This document shows, piece after piece, positions 23,501-35,884 of a stretch of DNA of 64,000 bases. Source of the DNA: Sodiomyces alkalinus F11 (Eukaryota > Ascomycota > Sordariomycetes > Glomerellales > Plectosphaerellaceae); contig NW_021167082.1 of the NCBI RefSeq assembly GCF_003711515.1, forward strand, positions 2,349,691 through 2,413,690, written 5' to 3'. The position numbers and the translations under genes are program-made. Position 1 is the first letter of the stretch, and each line of letters opens with the position of its first letter. The notes beneath the pieces are model-generated. The model had not been told where the DNA came from and ran no database searches. It saw only the letters and a list, made by a program, of their open reading frames with translations.

Positions 23501-26500
23501 GGACCCTAATATAGCCCCCTTTTAAGTAATCTATAAGCGGGACGGTTACCTTAGAGTAGTTCTGAATGAATCGTCTATAAAAACCCGTGAAGCCTAGGAA
23601 GACCTGTATCTTCTTAATACTATTAGGGAGCTCTTAGTCGCGGATAGCCTTAACGCGAGATAGGTCTATACGTATCCTATCTAGGCTATAGATAAAACCG
23701 AGGAATTCTGTATCTCTGGTCTTAAACTTATACTTATTGAGGTTAGTATATAGGGATTACTGCCTAAGCCTAGTAAGGACCTCGCGGACGTATAAACGGT
23801 GGGTGGCTAGGTCTTTGCTATATATAAGAGTATTATCTAGATAGACTATATAGATAGTATTGATAGGACGCGTTAGTACTTAATTAATATAGCGCTAGAA
23901 GCTTGCTAGGGCGTTGGTGAGGCCGAATAGTATTATAAGATACTTGTAGTGCTCGTATTTTATCCGGAACGCTATTTTCCACTTATCGCCTTTCCGAATC
24001 CGTAACTGATAGTATATATCCTTAAGATCTAGCTTAGTGTAGTATTTTGCTAATAATAGCCGATCTAAGATTTCGTGGATAAGAGGCAGGGGGGTATAGT
24101 CCTTAATAGTTACTTTGTTTAATTCCCTGTAATTAATATATAAGCGTAGCTTACTACCCTTTTTAGGAATAAATAGGATAGGGGCACTGGCCGCGCTAGT
24201 GGATAGTCTAATCTATCCCTTCGTAATAGCATTCTGTAGGTATTAACGTAGTACTTCTAATTCCTAAGCGGCGAGGGGATAAATAGGACTATAGGGAGGC
24301 TTTTTCCTTTCCCTAATCTTAATAGCGTGGTCCTATTATTAGTATATTAGTAGCCGCCCGGTATTATCGATGTTAAAGACGTTAGCGAAATCTTGATACT
24401 GTTCTGGTAGCGTCGGGGTAGCTACTAGGTCCCTATCTAGGCTAGGGTAGGCCCTGTATCCTAAGAATTTATCTCTATAGCCTACTAAAGGGTTTTCTAT
24501 TAGGCCGATATAGCCAATATACCTAATATAGCCGATACGAGGACCCCCCGTAGAATCTATATAGGTTAGAGTAAGGATAGACTTAGCTTATCTAACTGCC
24601 CTACGTAGCTCTTTTAGGGACGTGACTATACTTAGCTCTGCATAGAATAAAAGATAGGTCTACGTACTATACTACTAATTAATATTAGGGTTAATAGCTA
24701 TAAGCCATGGCCTCCCTAGGATAATCTTTACGCCCGTGAGGTTTATAACGTGGAACTTGGCGCGTTATACCTTTTTACGTCCCTAGTGGTTAGTGGCGAT
24801 AAGGATCCTATAGGTGGACCTAAGGGTAGCGATATTTATATATCCTTCCACAACCTAGGATACTAGGACCGGGGACCCCATAAGAACCTAATTAGGTCCT
24901 AGAAGGGACTAATCTAAAACGTTAATATCAGCGCCTGTATTAAGGAGAGCCGATATCTGTACCTATTCCCTACCTCGGCGAAGGGATATGCGTGCCTTTA
25001 CTAGTATAGTAGTAGAGGTAGTCTAAGGCGGGTGTGGTTTTTAGGGCACCTTACCCGTAACACGGCCGACCGTGGGGCGAGATATAGATACTAGTTAGGT
25101 ATTCGGATTGCTATTACTCGAGCGCTATGCCTAAGGGCTAGGGCATATAGTGGCGTATTGCCCCTTTTAGTTATAGTTATAGTAAGTGATAGAGTTAGGG
25201 TAACGGGGGAACGATGTCCTGGGCCGTATAGGGTAACTAGGGGTGGGAGCGGGCGTAGAAGTAGGCGTAGAGATAGGAATAGAAGTAGGAGTATAAGGAG
25301 GGCTAGGAATATACGAGCGGAGACGATATTATTAGGTAGCGGACTAGAAATCTATCCGAGCGACGGCTAGTCTATTAGTAATAGTTAAGGCCTTAGCCCT
25401 GTGATAGGCCGGGGCTAGGTCCTGGTAGATTTTAGGAACTTCTATAGATACTATATAGTCCTAAATAGACGGGAGCACCCTTCTTAGTATTATCGAAATC
25501 CTTTACTAGTCTAGGAGCTTACCCGGTAGTTCCGACTCTAGGGCTTCTTACTATTATATAAACTTAGCGTAGAACTCGCCCTCTTTCTAGGATATAATAG
25601 ACTTACTCTGGATCTATACCGCTACCTCCCATAGACGGGTATTATTATCGTCGACCTAACGGGATAGGTAAGCTTATAAGGTAGCCTAGGTAACCCTATT
25701 AGAATCGCTATTGTACTTATATCGTAGTTTGACCTGCTAGCGTTCTTTAAGGTGGTGGGGGAGGTATAATATAACGAAGTAGTTCTTTATAGTATCCGTG
25801 GGAAAGGATTAAGAACCCAGGTCAAACCGCGAGTTAGTATCCTAAATAAATATACGGTATTTAGACTAGGATATGCTAGTCTATTTAGGTAAGGGGAAAT
25901 TAAACTTAGCCTAGGTGGCGGACCCTATATAGATATCGTCGTGGACATGTTATAGGTATACTAGGATCCCGCCGGGGTTATAACACCATATTGGGGCTTA
26001 GCTATACGGCGGTGGGTAATATCAGCCGGGTTAGCATTAATAGTGGCGGTAGCGACGGTAATAGTATCCGCCTTAAGCTTAGTAAGATAAGCGAGCTTAC
26101 GCTTACAGTGGTTCTTTGCCTTTATCTACTTAACACGTTCATTTAGTTACTCCTCTGTTAGTATGGCTAGGTTAACGTTTATATACGGGGGTACGTTAGA
26201 AATATACAGGGGTCCTGTTATAGTCGTGGCCTTAGAAGGAACGGGAACAGTGATAGGGGTAGTGGTAGTGATAGAGGTAGTGCTAACGATAGGTGTAGGT
26301 GTAGGTATAGGGGTAGGAATAGGTGCCGGTGCGGTGGTAGAGATGGGAGTAGTGTTACTTCCCGACGTGCCCCCGTTATCTTCCTTATTAGTAGGGTCGT
26401 GGGTGTTTTCTATAAAGGCGGTCTCGCTATCACGAAGCTACCGCTCGAACTAACTAGTAGCCTTATTATAATCGAAGGTGGGATCGTTTATTTTATAATA

Positions 26501-26913
26501 GTTAGATATCTTAGTGACTCTCCTTAACGGTTTTCGCGCCCTTAAGGGTAGAGCGATTAAATTATTAAATAGATAGTCGTAAAGAGTGAAAAGGTAGGGC
26601 TAAGTAAGGAACTAGATAGGATTATAATAGGGTTAGAGTGTGGGTGTAGCTAAAGAATTAGATTAATCGCTGGCCTCCCTCTTAAAAGAGGGGCTCCTCC
26701 GCTCCTTAAGACTATGTTCTACTGCTCTCCGCTACTCCTCGAGGACTGCTTCTTTGCTTCCTCGAGGGCTGCTTATTTATTTAAGGGGCTATTCTATTTG
26801 CTAGTATAATGACTGTTGTGTTTATGCCTGGAGGGGTCTTAGACTGGGCCTACCCTGGACCCCTATGGGTTTATACTGGGGACCTATTATGACCACTGCT
26901 GCAGGCACCTGAT
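20581..26913 (-). mobile_element. Gypsy-2, second copy of the Gypsy-1 family
   Basis: Near-collinear with Gypsy-1 and uninterrupted. Reverse translation shows reverse transcriptase with the catalytic box Y-L-D-N at 23832-23843, the same Asp to Asn change as Gypsy-1. RNase H follows, then a repeat-bearing spacer (22575-22990), a region positioned as integrase, and gag at about 25400-26560. Stops abound. The right end (26913) stops at the same 'acctgat' point as Gypsy-1. The left end is set only by where homology to the window start begins, so it may extend further left. No LTR pair or target duplication was found. Confidence 0.82.
22575..22990. repeat. Degenerate tandem repeat in Gypsy-2 spacer
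   Basis: Counterpart of 1960-2400 in Gypsy-1, with 'ttatccgcttacg'-type cores spaced about 120-150 bp apart. Unit sequence and spacing differ between the two copies. Confidence 0.5.
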
Positions 26914-27996
26914 AATATCGAAGGCATATAGGGCTATGATACCTGTAGAAAAGGCAAGTTAGTTACGCTTATAAATAAAGAGTCTATAGATAAATATAAG
27001 GACTTTTACTATTTAGAAAAGGTCTATATAGATTTATACAGTCTAATCGACCCTATATCCTATAATAAGAAACGTTGGATCTTATTTATAATAGACCGTT
27101 CTACCCGGTACCTATAGGCTAAATTACTAGCCGATAAAGTAGAAATGACGGTTATAACCGCTATATAAGAGTGGAAAGTTCTCGTAGAAAATAATAACTA
27201 TAATATAAAAATAAAAGAAATTAATACCGATAGCGGGCGAGAATTTAATAATGCCTCGTTTAAACGTCTTTTCCTAGGCTTAAGTTATAATATAAAGCCC
27301 CCGTATACCCACGAAGCATAAGGCTCCGTGGAAAGGGTAATAAGGACTATAATAGCAAAGGTACGTGCCCTTCTTTTCCACTCAGGGCTGCCGCGATACC
27401 TTCAGGGTAATACTATTTATTCAGCTATTTATATATATAATACAACTCGTAATACGTTAGTAGGCTTTGAAAGGCCTTAGAAACTAAAAGAAAATCGAAA
27501 GTCTAATATTAATAATACAAGGGTCTAGGGATCTATTACTTATTATAAGCATAACGACCTAAATTTGAGAAAATTAGATACTAGAGCCCGTCGAGGTGCT
27601 CTAATAGGCTTTAACGATGATAGCTATAAAGTATATAATCCGTAAATCAGGAAGACTAGCTAGTTCCGCGACGTATATATACCAGAAAATCAGTTCCTTA
27701 CTTCTTTTTCGCAAGATATAATTAATACAAATAAACCTGACTATAAAGATAAATATTCAAGGGAAGATTTACCTCCTACCTCATAGGCAGAATCGGTTTC
27801 CTACTATAGGGCGTATTAGCCTAGTGAGTACTACAAATATAATATATCTAAAGAGGTCGATTTTAATTCTACGAATTTAAAAAGACCTTTTAGTTCTATC
27901 CAAGCCGAAGAAAAAGATAACGGCTAAGGATTAGATAGTAATCTATATCCGGCGGCTCTAGAAGGTACCTATTTAATAGTAAGTTTAAACTAGTCG
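26914..27996 (+). mobile_element. Copia-B fragment: pre-integrase and integrase
   Basis: Plus-strand translation starts with a C-x2-C motif of the pre-integrase zinc-binding region (about 26940). It continues into a Ty1/copia integrase core, with a D-S-G-R-E-F motif near 27230 and a following Glu-containing S-V-E-R segment near 27330, then integrase C-terminal sequence to about 27720. In-frame stops replace likely Gln/Trp codons. The family is distinct from copia-A. The left side abuts the end of Gypsy-2 and the right side is cut by a LINE-1 fragment. The rest of the polyprotein resumes at about 29430. Confidence 0.82.
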
Positions 27997-29285
27997 CCTA
28001 TAGGTTAAGGGGGCTAGAGAGGGAGGTTTAGCTCTTTAAACCACTGATTCTACGAGTCTAGGAGCTATTGAACGCTGTATTTCGGCCCCGGGGTTAAAAT
28101 AAGGTTCCCGTTAGTTAATAGGCTAGTAGCCGTAACTACAGGAGTTTCTAAGGCCTTATTTAGCCTGTTTCGGAGCTCAAGAGGATTAAAGTTTTCCCGG
28201 GGAATTTAGGCCCCTGCCGTGGGTTAAAGGATAACCTTAGGGACCTTTTTAGGATCTGCTAGGAGGGGTGCCGGGGGGGTCTAGGCCGAAGGTACTAGGG
28301 CCCCTAAAATAGAGGCCTAGGGAGTTATAGGGCCTTTTTTCCCCTTTAAAGCCTCGCTATAAAGGGGTTGAAGCTATTATTCTGTAAGCCTACGAACTGC
28401 CTAGGCTAGTTTATCGACCCTCTATTCGAGAGTAGGGGGCTAGGAGGCTTTTAGAGCGCCGTCGATAGTAGATTTAAGCCCTACGCATAGGGTTTTAATC
28501 TAGGGGGCAGGGTTAAGGGTATAGGCCTATTAAAGTAGGTAAAGAGCCTATTAGAGTAGCTCCTTAGCCTATGCCTTACTAGCCGATCTAGTCGACTTCT
28601 GGGGCTTGGCCGAGGTTTCTCTAGGGGCTTTAGCTATTCTAGGGGCCCTTTTTGCCTATTTAGAGCCTAAAAGGCTCGGTTTTTTAGCAGGGGGGCCCCT
28701 AAAGGCAGGGGGGGCTCTAGAGGGCGTTTCGAAAGCGCCTTCGGCTTCTAAGTCCAAGGGGGATTCGATTCGGGTCCTAGAAAACCATCTAGGGGTAGGC
28801 GTAGAGGGGCTAAGATATCTTTTCGAGTTTAGGGGCGTAGCGAGGGTTAAATCCTCTATATTAGAGGTATTACCTATATCCACCTCTCCTAGGCCCTCTA
28901 TAGTTATAGGGGCCTTAGGGGGGGGAGCGTTAGGGGCGTTAGGGGTATTAGGGGCGTTAGTATAGCTAGCGTTATGGCTAGTGGGTTATTATTTATAGCG
29001 TTATGGTTAGGTAGAGATCGGGGGTGCGGCTCTATGCGGCTGGGCCTGCTGCTTTGTCAGCGTAGCCGTACGGGCCACGTCAGACTTTTCCCCCGCACGC
29101 GGGGGATTAGACCCGTTTCCAGGCAATTTCGCACTTATAATACGCCTAAATTAGGGCCTGCGTGATATAGGGCTATAGATAGGCGTATAGAGCTTAAAAA
29201 GAACTATCGATTAATATAGGTTTTGAGTGGTTTATGGCGTTTGCGCGTAAAACGTAGGTCCCCCTACGTGAGTTATAAGAAGGAT
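27997..29285 (-). mobile_element. LINE-1 5' fragment, inverted
   Basis: The reverse complement matches LINE-1 from its 5' end (about 10690) to about 11975. It includes the ORF1 start region, the N-A-P repeats and the Arg/Ser/Thr/Pro-rich part (reverse frame 28656-28883). The plus-strand 119-codon frame at 28606-28965 is the antisense shadow. This piece keeps the 5' end and lacks the 3' end, the opposite of normal LINE truncation, so a later deletion or recombination must have produced it. Both junctions lie inside other elements' sequences. Confidence 0.85.
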
Positions 29286-29428
29286 GACGACCTAGGCGTA
29301 AAGGATTTCCTCCACCACCTATTCTTCCTCCTTATTTAGCTCTTCACGGATACGTAGCGGCTAGGGGTCTGTTATTATTTACCTTAATAAGGGGATATAG
29401 TCGGCTCGCCGTAAAATATCTATATAGT
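29286..29428 (-). mobile_element. Gypsy-3-type fragment (integrase/chromodomain junction)
   Basis: About 140 bp aligns by eye with Gypsy-3 around 37560-37700, sharing 'ggcgtaaagga', 'ttaccttaataagggg' and 'tagtcggctcgccgta'. In Gypsy-3 this is where the integrase C-terminal region passes into a chromodomain-like tail. It lies directly beside the 5' end of the inverted LINE-1 fragment. Confidence 0.7.
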
Positions 29429-31350
29429 ATACCCAGATAAAGACGTAGTGGCACTAGATCGTCAAGACAAAGATCAGACAAAGAGGTTAGTCCAGCAAAA
29501 CCACGATATATAACCAAAACATAACCAATAACACTATAAGCTTTAGCGAAGAAGTAGATCGATATTGTATTCTAGCTGCTAATAATACTAATAATATAAT
29601 AAACAGCCCGGCGAATAATAAAAGCCTAGACACTAGGTTTGAAGTACAAATTCCCTTTAAATCTCTAGAGGCATTTAGAGATTATATGTCTGTTAATTAT
29701 ATATCCTACAATAATAATAAGCGCTTATTATATATAATAGAAGATACTATATTAGGAAACCTTTAGTTAAAAGAAAGTCTCCACATTTTTTAACTATAAA
29801 CGCTCTTTACGAACCCGTTACCCATGAATAGGCTATAACCTGCCTAGATAAAGATAAATGGATAGAAGCTATAGTAGCTAAAATAACAGATCTTAGAAAA
29901 CGAAGAACCTGGGATCTAATAACGGTCGATACGCTGTATAATACCCATAATAACACCTATAACGTCTTAGGAGGTCGTTAGGTGTATAACATAAAATATA
30001 ACGATAAAAACAAGGCCATAAAATATAAAGCTAGGTGGTGTATACCAGGGGTTAATCAAATAATAGGTATTAATTATCTAGAAACCTTTTCTACCAGCTA
30101 CAGGCCAGAAAGCTATATATTAGCTTTTATACTAGGCATATCCCTAGACTAGAATGTCCGGCAGTTCGACGTTAAAAACGCGTTTCTACACGCCGAAATA
30201 GATACCGATATCTATACTATATAACCTATAGGCTTCGAATAAAAAGAAGGCTCTAATGGTAAGAATAAAACGATCTATGAGCTTAATAAAGCTTTATACG
30301 GTCTAAAACAGAGCCCACGGCTCTAGTATAATTCCCTTATTAAAATACTACGTAATATTAGTTACTGCGTCTCTGATTACGATAACGGTATTTTTACTTA
30401 TTATAAAAAGGATAAAAGGAATATTATATACCGTGCTATACTATTATGCCCCGTTGATGATACAGTGGTATTGGGCCCTTCTAATATTATAATATAATAT
30501 TTATATACAGAAATGTTAAAAGAAATTTCACTTAAAGGCCTACGTCAAATACACACATTTCTAAGCCACGAAATAACTATAAATAAATCTAATAAGACTC
30601 TTTCTATAAGTCAGCGGCCTTATACTAATAGAATGCTTAATATGTATAATAAACAAAGTCTAAAAAGAGTTGATATACCTTATATAACTACAAAGGTCCT
30701 CGTTCTAAATCAGGAACAAGCATCAAAGACCGATATATAACAGTACTAACAGGAAATCGGGGCTTTATTATATCTAGTCCTTTATACTAGACCTGATATA
30801 ACCTACGCTGTTAATAAATATGCTCGCTCTATACGTAATTCCTTATAAGAGAACTTTATAGCCCTAAATCGACTTTGGGCTTATATAAACAGCTTTCTAC
30901 AAATAGGTCTTTTATATAACTATAAATCTAATAAACACCTTGGTATATACGGTTACTATGATACTAGCTTTTCCGATAAAATAGAAGACAGGACTTCTAC
31001 ATCCGGTTATATATACTGTATCGGAATGAATAACCTGATAAGTTAGACTTTAATAAACCAAAAGGTCGTTGCTTTATCCATCACCGAAGCCGAATATATG
31101 TCGAGAACCAGCTTATAAGGGGATGTTGATATTATTATCAAATAATATCTAACGATATTTTACAATTATATATAAGCCTCTAGCTTAATACCAGAGCTCA
31201 ACTATGATATAGCTATGCTTATCGTATACTCAGATATATCCTCGATTTATAGAGGAGATTACGTCATATATTGAATATCTAATAGTCTACTATCGAGGAT
31301 AGTATTATATCGTGGTGTGACGTAATAGACTATATCGTACGACCACGATT
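29429..31350 (+). mobile_element. Copia-B fragment: reverse transcriptase and RNase H
   Basis: Plus-strand translation from about 29800 gives a Ty1/copia reverse transcriptase: a D-K-W-I-E-A motif near 29855, F-D-V-K-N-A-F-L-H near 30165, A-L-Y-G-L-K-Q-S near 30295, and a catalytic P-V-D-D at 30450-30461 with both Asp kept. RNase H follows, with S-I-T-E-A-E-Y near 31080. Interruptions are TAA/TAG. The first 200 bp (29430-29640) have more CA steps than the surroundings and no clear domain. The open frame at 30513-30740 is the connection between the two domains. No LTR was recognised on either side. Confidence 0.82.
31258..31326. repeat. Short inverted repeat (hairpin) after copia-B
   Basis: 'attacgtca' at 31258-31266 and its reverse complement 'tgacgtaat' at 31318-31326 enclose 51 bp, with weaker complementarity inside. 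It may be a relic of LTR ends or a small foldback element; there is no other support. Confidence 0.35.
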
Positions 31351-31989
31351 CTGCCACCTACGTTCGGGTCAAATTCAATGCCCCGAATCTCAGAATCCAT
31401 TCTTCTTTTTCGTTATACAAGTCACATACAAAAAGGAATCCATACTTCTTCGTTCGCAACAATCCAAGTCTACTATCAATTCCATTTTCATCTATTTCTA
31501 TCTTAATTATCAAAAAACTATATGCTTAGTTAGACTTCGTATTCGTAGTCCGCGACAGCGACCGCTAGTATACTATATATATATTTAGTCTTGGTATAAA
31601 TAGTCCGCGCCGGTCAGCGGTATATAAACCTTATCTAAACGCTTAGTTATTACTATTTATTATACCCTGACTAGGTATATATCTAGCTAGCTAGTACTAT
31701 TAGACCTAGGAATTCTAGGGCTTAGAAAGGGGTAGCCTTTACTATAGTAAATAAGGTATAATAAAGAGATCTTAGTCTAAACTAAGGGGCGAAGCCCCGA
31801 ACTAATATATCTATAGGAAAGCCCCGGGGATACTCCGGGGTCTATACTATAGCCCAGTAATACCTAGTCCTTACTCGGTACCTCTGTGGTATATCGGTTC
31901 TATAGTATACCTCCGTGAAACGCGGTTCCCGCGGTATACCCCGGCAAGGGGCGGTTCTTATCGTGCGCCGTGGGCGTATTAGAGGCACT
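31351..31989. other. Unassigned tract with GC-rich hairpins
   Basis: 31351-31520 retains more CA/TG steps and has no coding signal. From about 31780, short perfect hairpins appear, such as 'ggggcgaagcccc' and 'ccccggggatactccgggg', then GC-rich lines up to about 31990. It may be LTR or untranslated sequence of the copia fragments on either side. I see no gene in it. Confidence 0.35.
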
Positions 31990-32490
31990 AGTAGGAGGGA
32001 AGACTTTAAGGACATCCTATGAAGAGGCGTATATACAGTAGCAGATACTGTCCACGTAGATACAGTGAGTAGGACTTTAATAGGTAGGCCCGTTAATTTC
32101 CTCGCGGGAGGACTAGTTATCTAGAAAACGAAGAAATAACCCTTTATAGCCCTTAGCATGATAGAGGTGGAGTTTATTAATCTCGTGCTAGCAGTAATAA
32201 ACCTCTAATATATTATAAAGATAGTTATCGCTATAGCCTTCTAGACGTTTAAGAGACCTTTGCTATTAATAACTGATAGTATAGGAGCTTTAAGCTAGAT
32301 TCTAAATACCTTTAAATCTGTCAGAACGCGTTATATTAATACTAGATATAAATAGATTATCTAATAGATCGAGAGGGGTTAATTTAACCTCTAACACGTT
32401 AGCACCAAAGAGATAGCGGCTAATAGGCTCACTAAGGCTCTATAATGCCGGAAGTATCGCGACTTTATAGGATAACCAGGGATAGGTGGC
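31990..32490 (+). mobile_element. Copia-C RNase H fragment
   Basis: Plus-strand translation shows the Ty1/copia RNase H end of a polyprotein: an A-L-S-T-I-E-V-E-F motif (S/T-E-A-E type) near 32160, and the closing V-R-T-R-Y-I-N-T-R-Y block near 32325, followed by the L-T-K-A-L motif near 32430. Sequence and spacing differ from copia-A and copia-B, so it is a third copia family. It is truncated on the left; its start near 31990 is approximate. Confidence 0.75.
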
Positions 32491-33408
32491 ACCTAACAGT
32501 AAAATAAACCCCCGTAGAAGGGGTTAGAGAAGACAGACTACTCGGCTCCCTATATAGCAGAGGGATAGATTAGAGTTAACTAGTCTATCCCTAATAAGGA
32601 GCCAGAGGGCGATAGATTGCTAATTAAGGCAGTGGCCTTAGACTTATCAGGCACTAAGGCCCTCTAATAATAATAGAAGACCGAGAGGCGTTAGATACCG
32701 ATAAGTAACAGATTAGTTATAGTATTATTATAGTATTGATTACCTAGTAATAACCACGATAACTGGAGTAACTGTATAGCGGCAAAGATAGTAATAGCCC
32801 TGGAGACAGTAGTCCTCTAGAGAGTTAACTATAGCCTTATCTTTAGCCTCTAAGGCTAATATGATCGGGTCGCGGACCTAATCTATTATTAGTCCTAATT
32901 CGTCACCATCGCAGTAAAAGCGATAGGCTACTCTAAGTGGCCTTATTAAGCTAAATAATATGCTAGTCGGAGGAATACTATGGGACTACTACCTTAAAGG
33001 GCTTATATAGATATATAAGGGGCACGCGAGAGCGCCTCGGACCTTATCTCTTCGTTATACTGTTAAACATACTATCGGATTAGATTAATAACAAGGGCGT
33101 TTTTTAATCTTCTTAATAAAGATTATTATTTGAACTTGGCTTATATAGCACGATATAGACTTAGAAGGACGATTAGCACGGTAGTTAATTAATAAGATCG
33201 GGAGATATCGGTATTTGTATTTATACAGGGTTTTGCTAAGAAAATAAAAGGAGGAATAAGTTAGCTTATAGCCTTTAAAGTGCCTATCTAATAAAACTAA
33301 TAAAATCATTTTATATTGCTTTTCGAGCTTTTTGCGTTTTTCGACGTTTTTCGAGCTTTTAAAGCCGTTTGCTATTTGAGTTATTTTAGACCTCTGCCTA
33401 CAGGGGAG
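32491..33408. other. 3' flank of copia-C, possibly LTR; no gene
   Basis: Follows the copia-C coding end. A purine-rich stretch 'gtagaaggggttagagaag' near 32515 could be its polypurine tract, so the following sequence may be the 3' LTR. A TATA-like 'tatatagatatataagg' at about 33005-33025 fits an LTR promoter. No second copy is present to prove it. The 74-codon reverse frame at 33085-33309 has no recognisable features. At 33310-33370 is a pyrimidine-rich run with repeated 'tttttcgagctttt'. Confidence 0.35.
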
Positions 33409-33549
33409 TATTACGGGTAGTCACGTGACCACCGCTAGTAGCTAATCAGGCTATAGTATTAGTGTAGTCAGATCTCCTACGATCTAGAAGAGGAAGAGCT
33501 TATCTCGTTTCCTCTTCCATATATATATAACAGATATACCTATCACGCA
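33409..33549 (+). repeat. LTR-like remnant of another copia element
   Basis: 'caggggag' (purine tract) is followed by 'TATTACGGGTAGTCACGTGAC' and ends about 140 bp later in 'TATCACGCA', after a TATA-like 'ccatatatatataacag'. This is the layout of a short copia LTR: purine tract, TG changed to TA at the start, CA at the end. No partner LTR was seen. Confidence 0.45.
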
Positions 33550-33557
33550 CCATAAAG

Positions 33558-33741
33558 TGTCGCACGTCAAAATAGCACTTGTATAATTAACTTTTTAGAG
33601 CAGAAATCTCGTGTGTGTGTATTATATTAAGTTATATCTGTCAGAGTCTCTTATACCCTTAATTTAGGTGGCGAAGACTCTGTTATAGGTACTATGTTAT
33701 TTGGATCCTATCCGGTCTTTTCCGGTATCCGCCCCTGTTAT
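33558..33741 (-). repeat. Copia-A outer 3' LTR, first part
   Basis: 184 bp of LTR ending at 'gcccctgttat', which is also the left copy of the LINE-2 target duplication. The rest of this LTR is at 47654-47744. Confidence 0.92.
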
Positions 33742-33760
33742 TATTATTATTATTATCGAT
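33740..33760 (-). repeat. (TAA)n tail of LINE-2
   Basis: Plus strand 'ttattattattattattat' sits directly beside the target duplication and is therefore the 3' tail of the reverse-oriented LINE-2. LINE-1 ends in an A-rich tail instead. Confidence 0.85.
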
Positions 33761-33831
33761 CTTACTCCGCTATCCTAACTAATCTATAGGAGCCTTTCTA
33801 GGCTATACGGTCCTTCTCGGGTAGCTATAGT

Positions 33832-33857
33832 GGGGAAACCCCGGGTAAAACCCGGGG
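33832..33857. other. GC-rich hairpins in the LINE-2 3' region
   Basis: Two overlapping hairpins: 'ggggaaacccc' (33832-33842), and a 7-bp stem with TAAAA loop at 33839-33857. They lie about 100 bp from the 3' end of LINE-2. Many LINE reverse transcriptases recognise a 3' stem-loop; that role here is inference. Confidence 0.5.
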
Positions 33858-35680
33858 AAAACCTCTATATACTTCCTTAGGTAGAGAGGTGCCGCTACGG
33901 GGCCGATATAGCCCCGGTTCTTCCCTGTTATATATCTGGATCTTACCTTTAGGCTAATAGCTAATGGGAAGTGTAGTAGGCTAGTAGTTACATAGGTTAG
34001 CCTAAGCTAATCTTGATCGGTGGAGCGGAGGCCGAGGGAGTATTATTATGCTTCCGCTATACGGCGGCTACGGCTTTTTAGCCTCGGTCTCTCTATATCC
34101 TTTAAGGATCGTGTCTTTATTCCTTCCGTTCGGTTAATAAAGAGAGTAAGAAGGTAGGCGCCTTTTACCTCCCTTAGGTAGGTTCCTGCTATATCCGGCG
34201 GTAGGTAGGGGGATAAGGCCCTATCCTATTATAAGAATTAGATAATTAATATCCCCTAAGGCCTTTATATCTTAATCCTCATTCTTCTTCCTATAACGCT
34301 AGCGAGTTTATTATAGGTTTTCCTCCCGATTTATGCCCGCTTATAGTCCTGTAGGTTTATCGTTACGGCTTATACTAACTAGTAAACCCCTTTAGTTTTC
34401 TCTTCGTATTCCTATTATAGTTTTCCTATAAGTGTTTTACGGGTAGCGTCGCGGTATCGTAGTAGTAGAGGGTTAACTAGGTAGTATAGCGTTAATTTAT
34501 ATATATTGATAAGTAATTAATAGTAGCAGAATAATATAAGTTCTTTTTGTGGCGTAGCGGTGCCTTAGTAGTAGCGTGCTAATAGTCGTAAATATTATCT
34601 CCTAGTCATAATAATACTAATAATAATAACCGCCGCTATATGCGCGGCGTAGTATATAGTATACCGTGTATAGCCCTTAATAGTGTCGGAGTAGTCTTAT
34701 ATCGCTAATATAGGGTAGTTATATTCGTTATAGTAAGCGTCTAGGCATTTACCCTAATAATATAGAGGCTTACGCTAATACCACGGGAATAGGCGTGGCC
34801 TATTACTACTATACTAATAATCGCTATCTATATAAGGATATAAATCGCCTTAGTACCGTAATAGTGCGGTATATATATATACAGGTAGATATAGCTAATA
34901 GCTTAATAAGTTCCCTCCGCTACTAAGAAATAGTAATAACGCCTTATAGATATTTACTAGGCGTATATAGCTGTGAAGGCCGCTAATAGTGCTAGTATCG
35001 TTACTATAGGTATCTCCTTATAGTGCCGTGGTAGTCCTATACTAATAAGTTATAGGCTAAGGAGCGCTTAGGGACGGCGTCCCGGTCTTTTAGCCGGGCC
35101 CTAAACCGGGCGTTACCTTCTAGTCGTGGTCGTGGCGGCACCGCGCCGGTAAAGCTATAGGAGGTATCTTATTAGATAAGACGCTTAAAGGGTAAGATAG
35201 TAAGGTGCTTAAAGGGTAAGATAGTAAGGCGCTTAAAGGGTAAGATAGATCTAATCTTAGATCACCTTATAAATAGCTCCCTTTTAGTCCCGCTACGGCT
35301 CCTTAGTGGTATCAGCTAGCTAACTAGGCTTAGTAGGGTCTTAAATACGTTAAAAGTGGTGTTAATACCTCTAAGGGAGGTAAGGACAATAAGAACTAGC
35401 TAATACTATAATAGTACCACGTTGATACCGCTAGGGTCCCGGCTTATAGGGCTCTTATCCTAATAATTAATTAATCGTTCTACCGCCTTATCCCCGCTCC
35501 GGTCCCGCTTCGGTATCCCCGGTATTGTCGTAGGCCTTTATAACTTTAAGGGTAAGGCGAAAGTCCCTAAGCCTCTTCCGTTATAGGAACCACCTTATAA
35601 TTATCCTAGCCTCGGTATTATATTCTAATATATCGTATAAGTCTCCTCTAGTTATAAGTGGCCTCCTTACGGTACCGAAG

Positions 35681-35884
35681 TGTGACGGCTTATTAAAAGG
35701 TGTTCACGTATTAAGGCCGAAAATATAGATTATTCGAACTAAGGGAGGAAAGGAGGAAAGGAAAAGTCTGCGCGGTATGTAGGCGTCTAAGTACGTGTGG
35801 GATCGCACGGGTCTTGCTAGGAGGTCTATGCTTTTTGGTCCTGGCCACTACTGGGGACTATTCCGCGGGCTATAGCCCGTAATA
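35681..35884 (-). repeat. Gypsy-3 3' LTR
   Basis: 204 bp from 'TGTGACGGC' to 'CCCGTAATA', followed by a C-rich run that is the reverse-strand polypurine tract. Confidence 0.9.

Noticed and set aside
28606..28965. 119-codon plus-strand open frame as a gene
   Set aside because: It is antisense to the Pro/Ser-rich part of the inverted LINE-1 ORF1; its openness comes from codon bias on the other strand.
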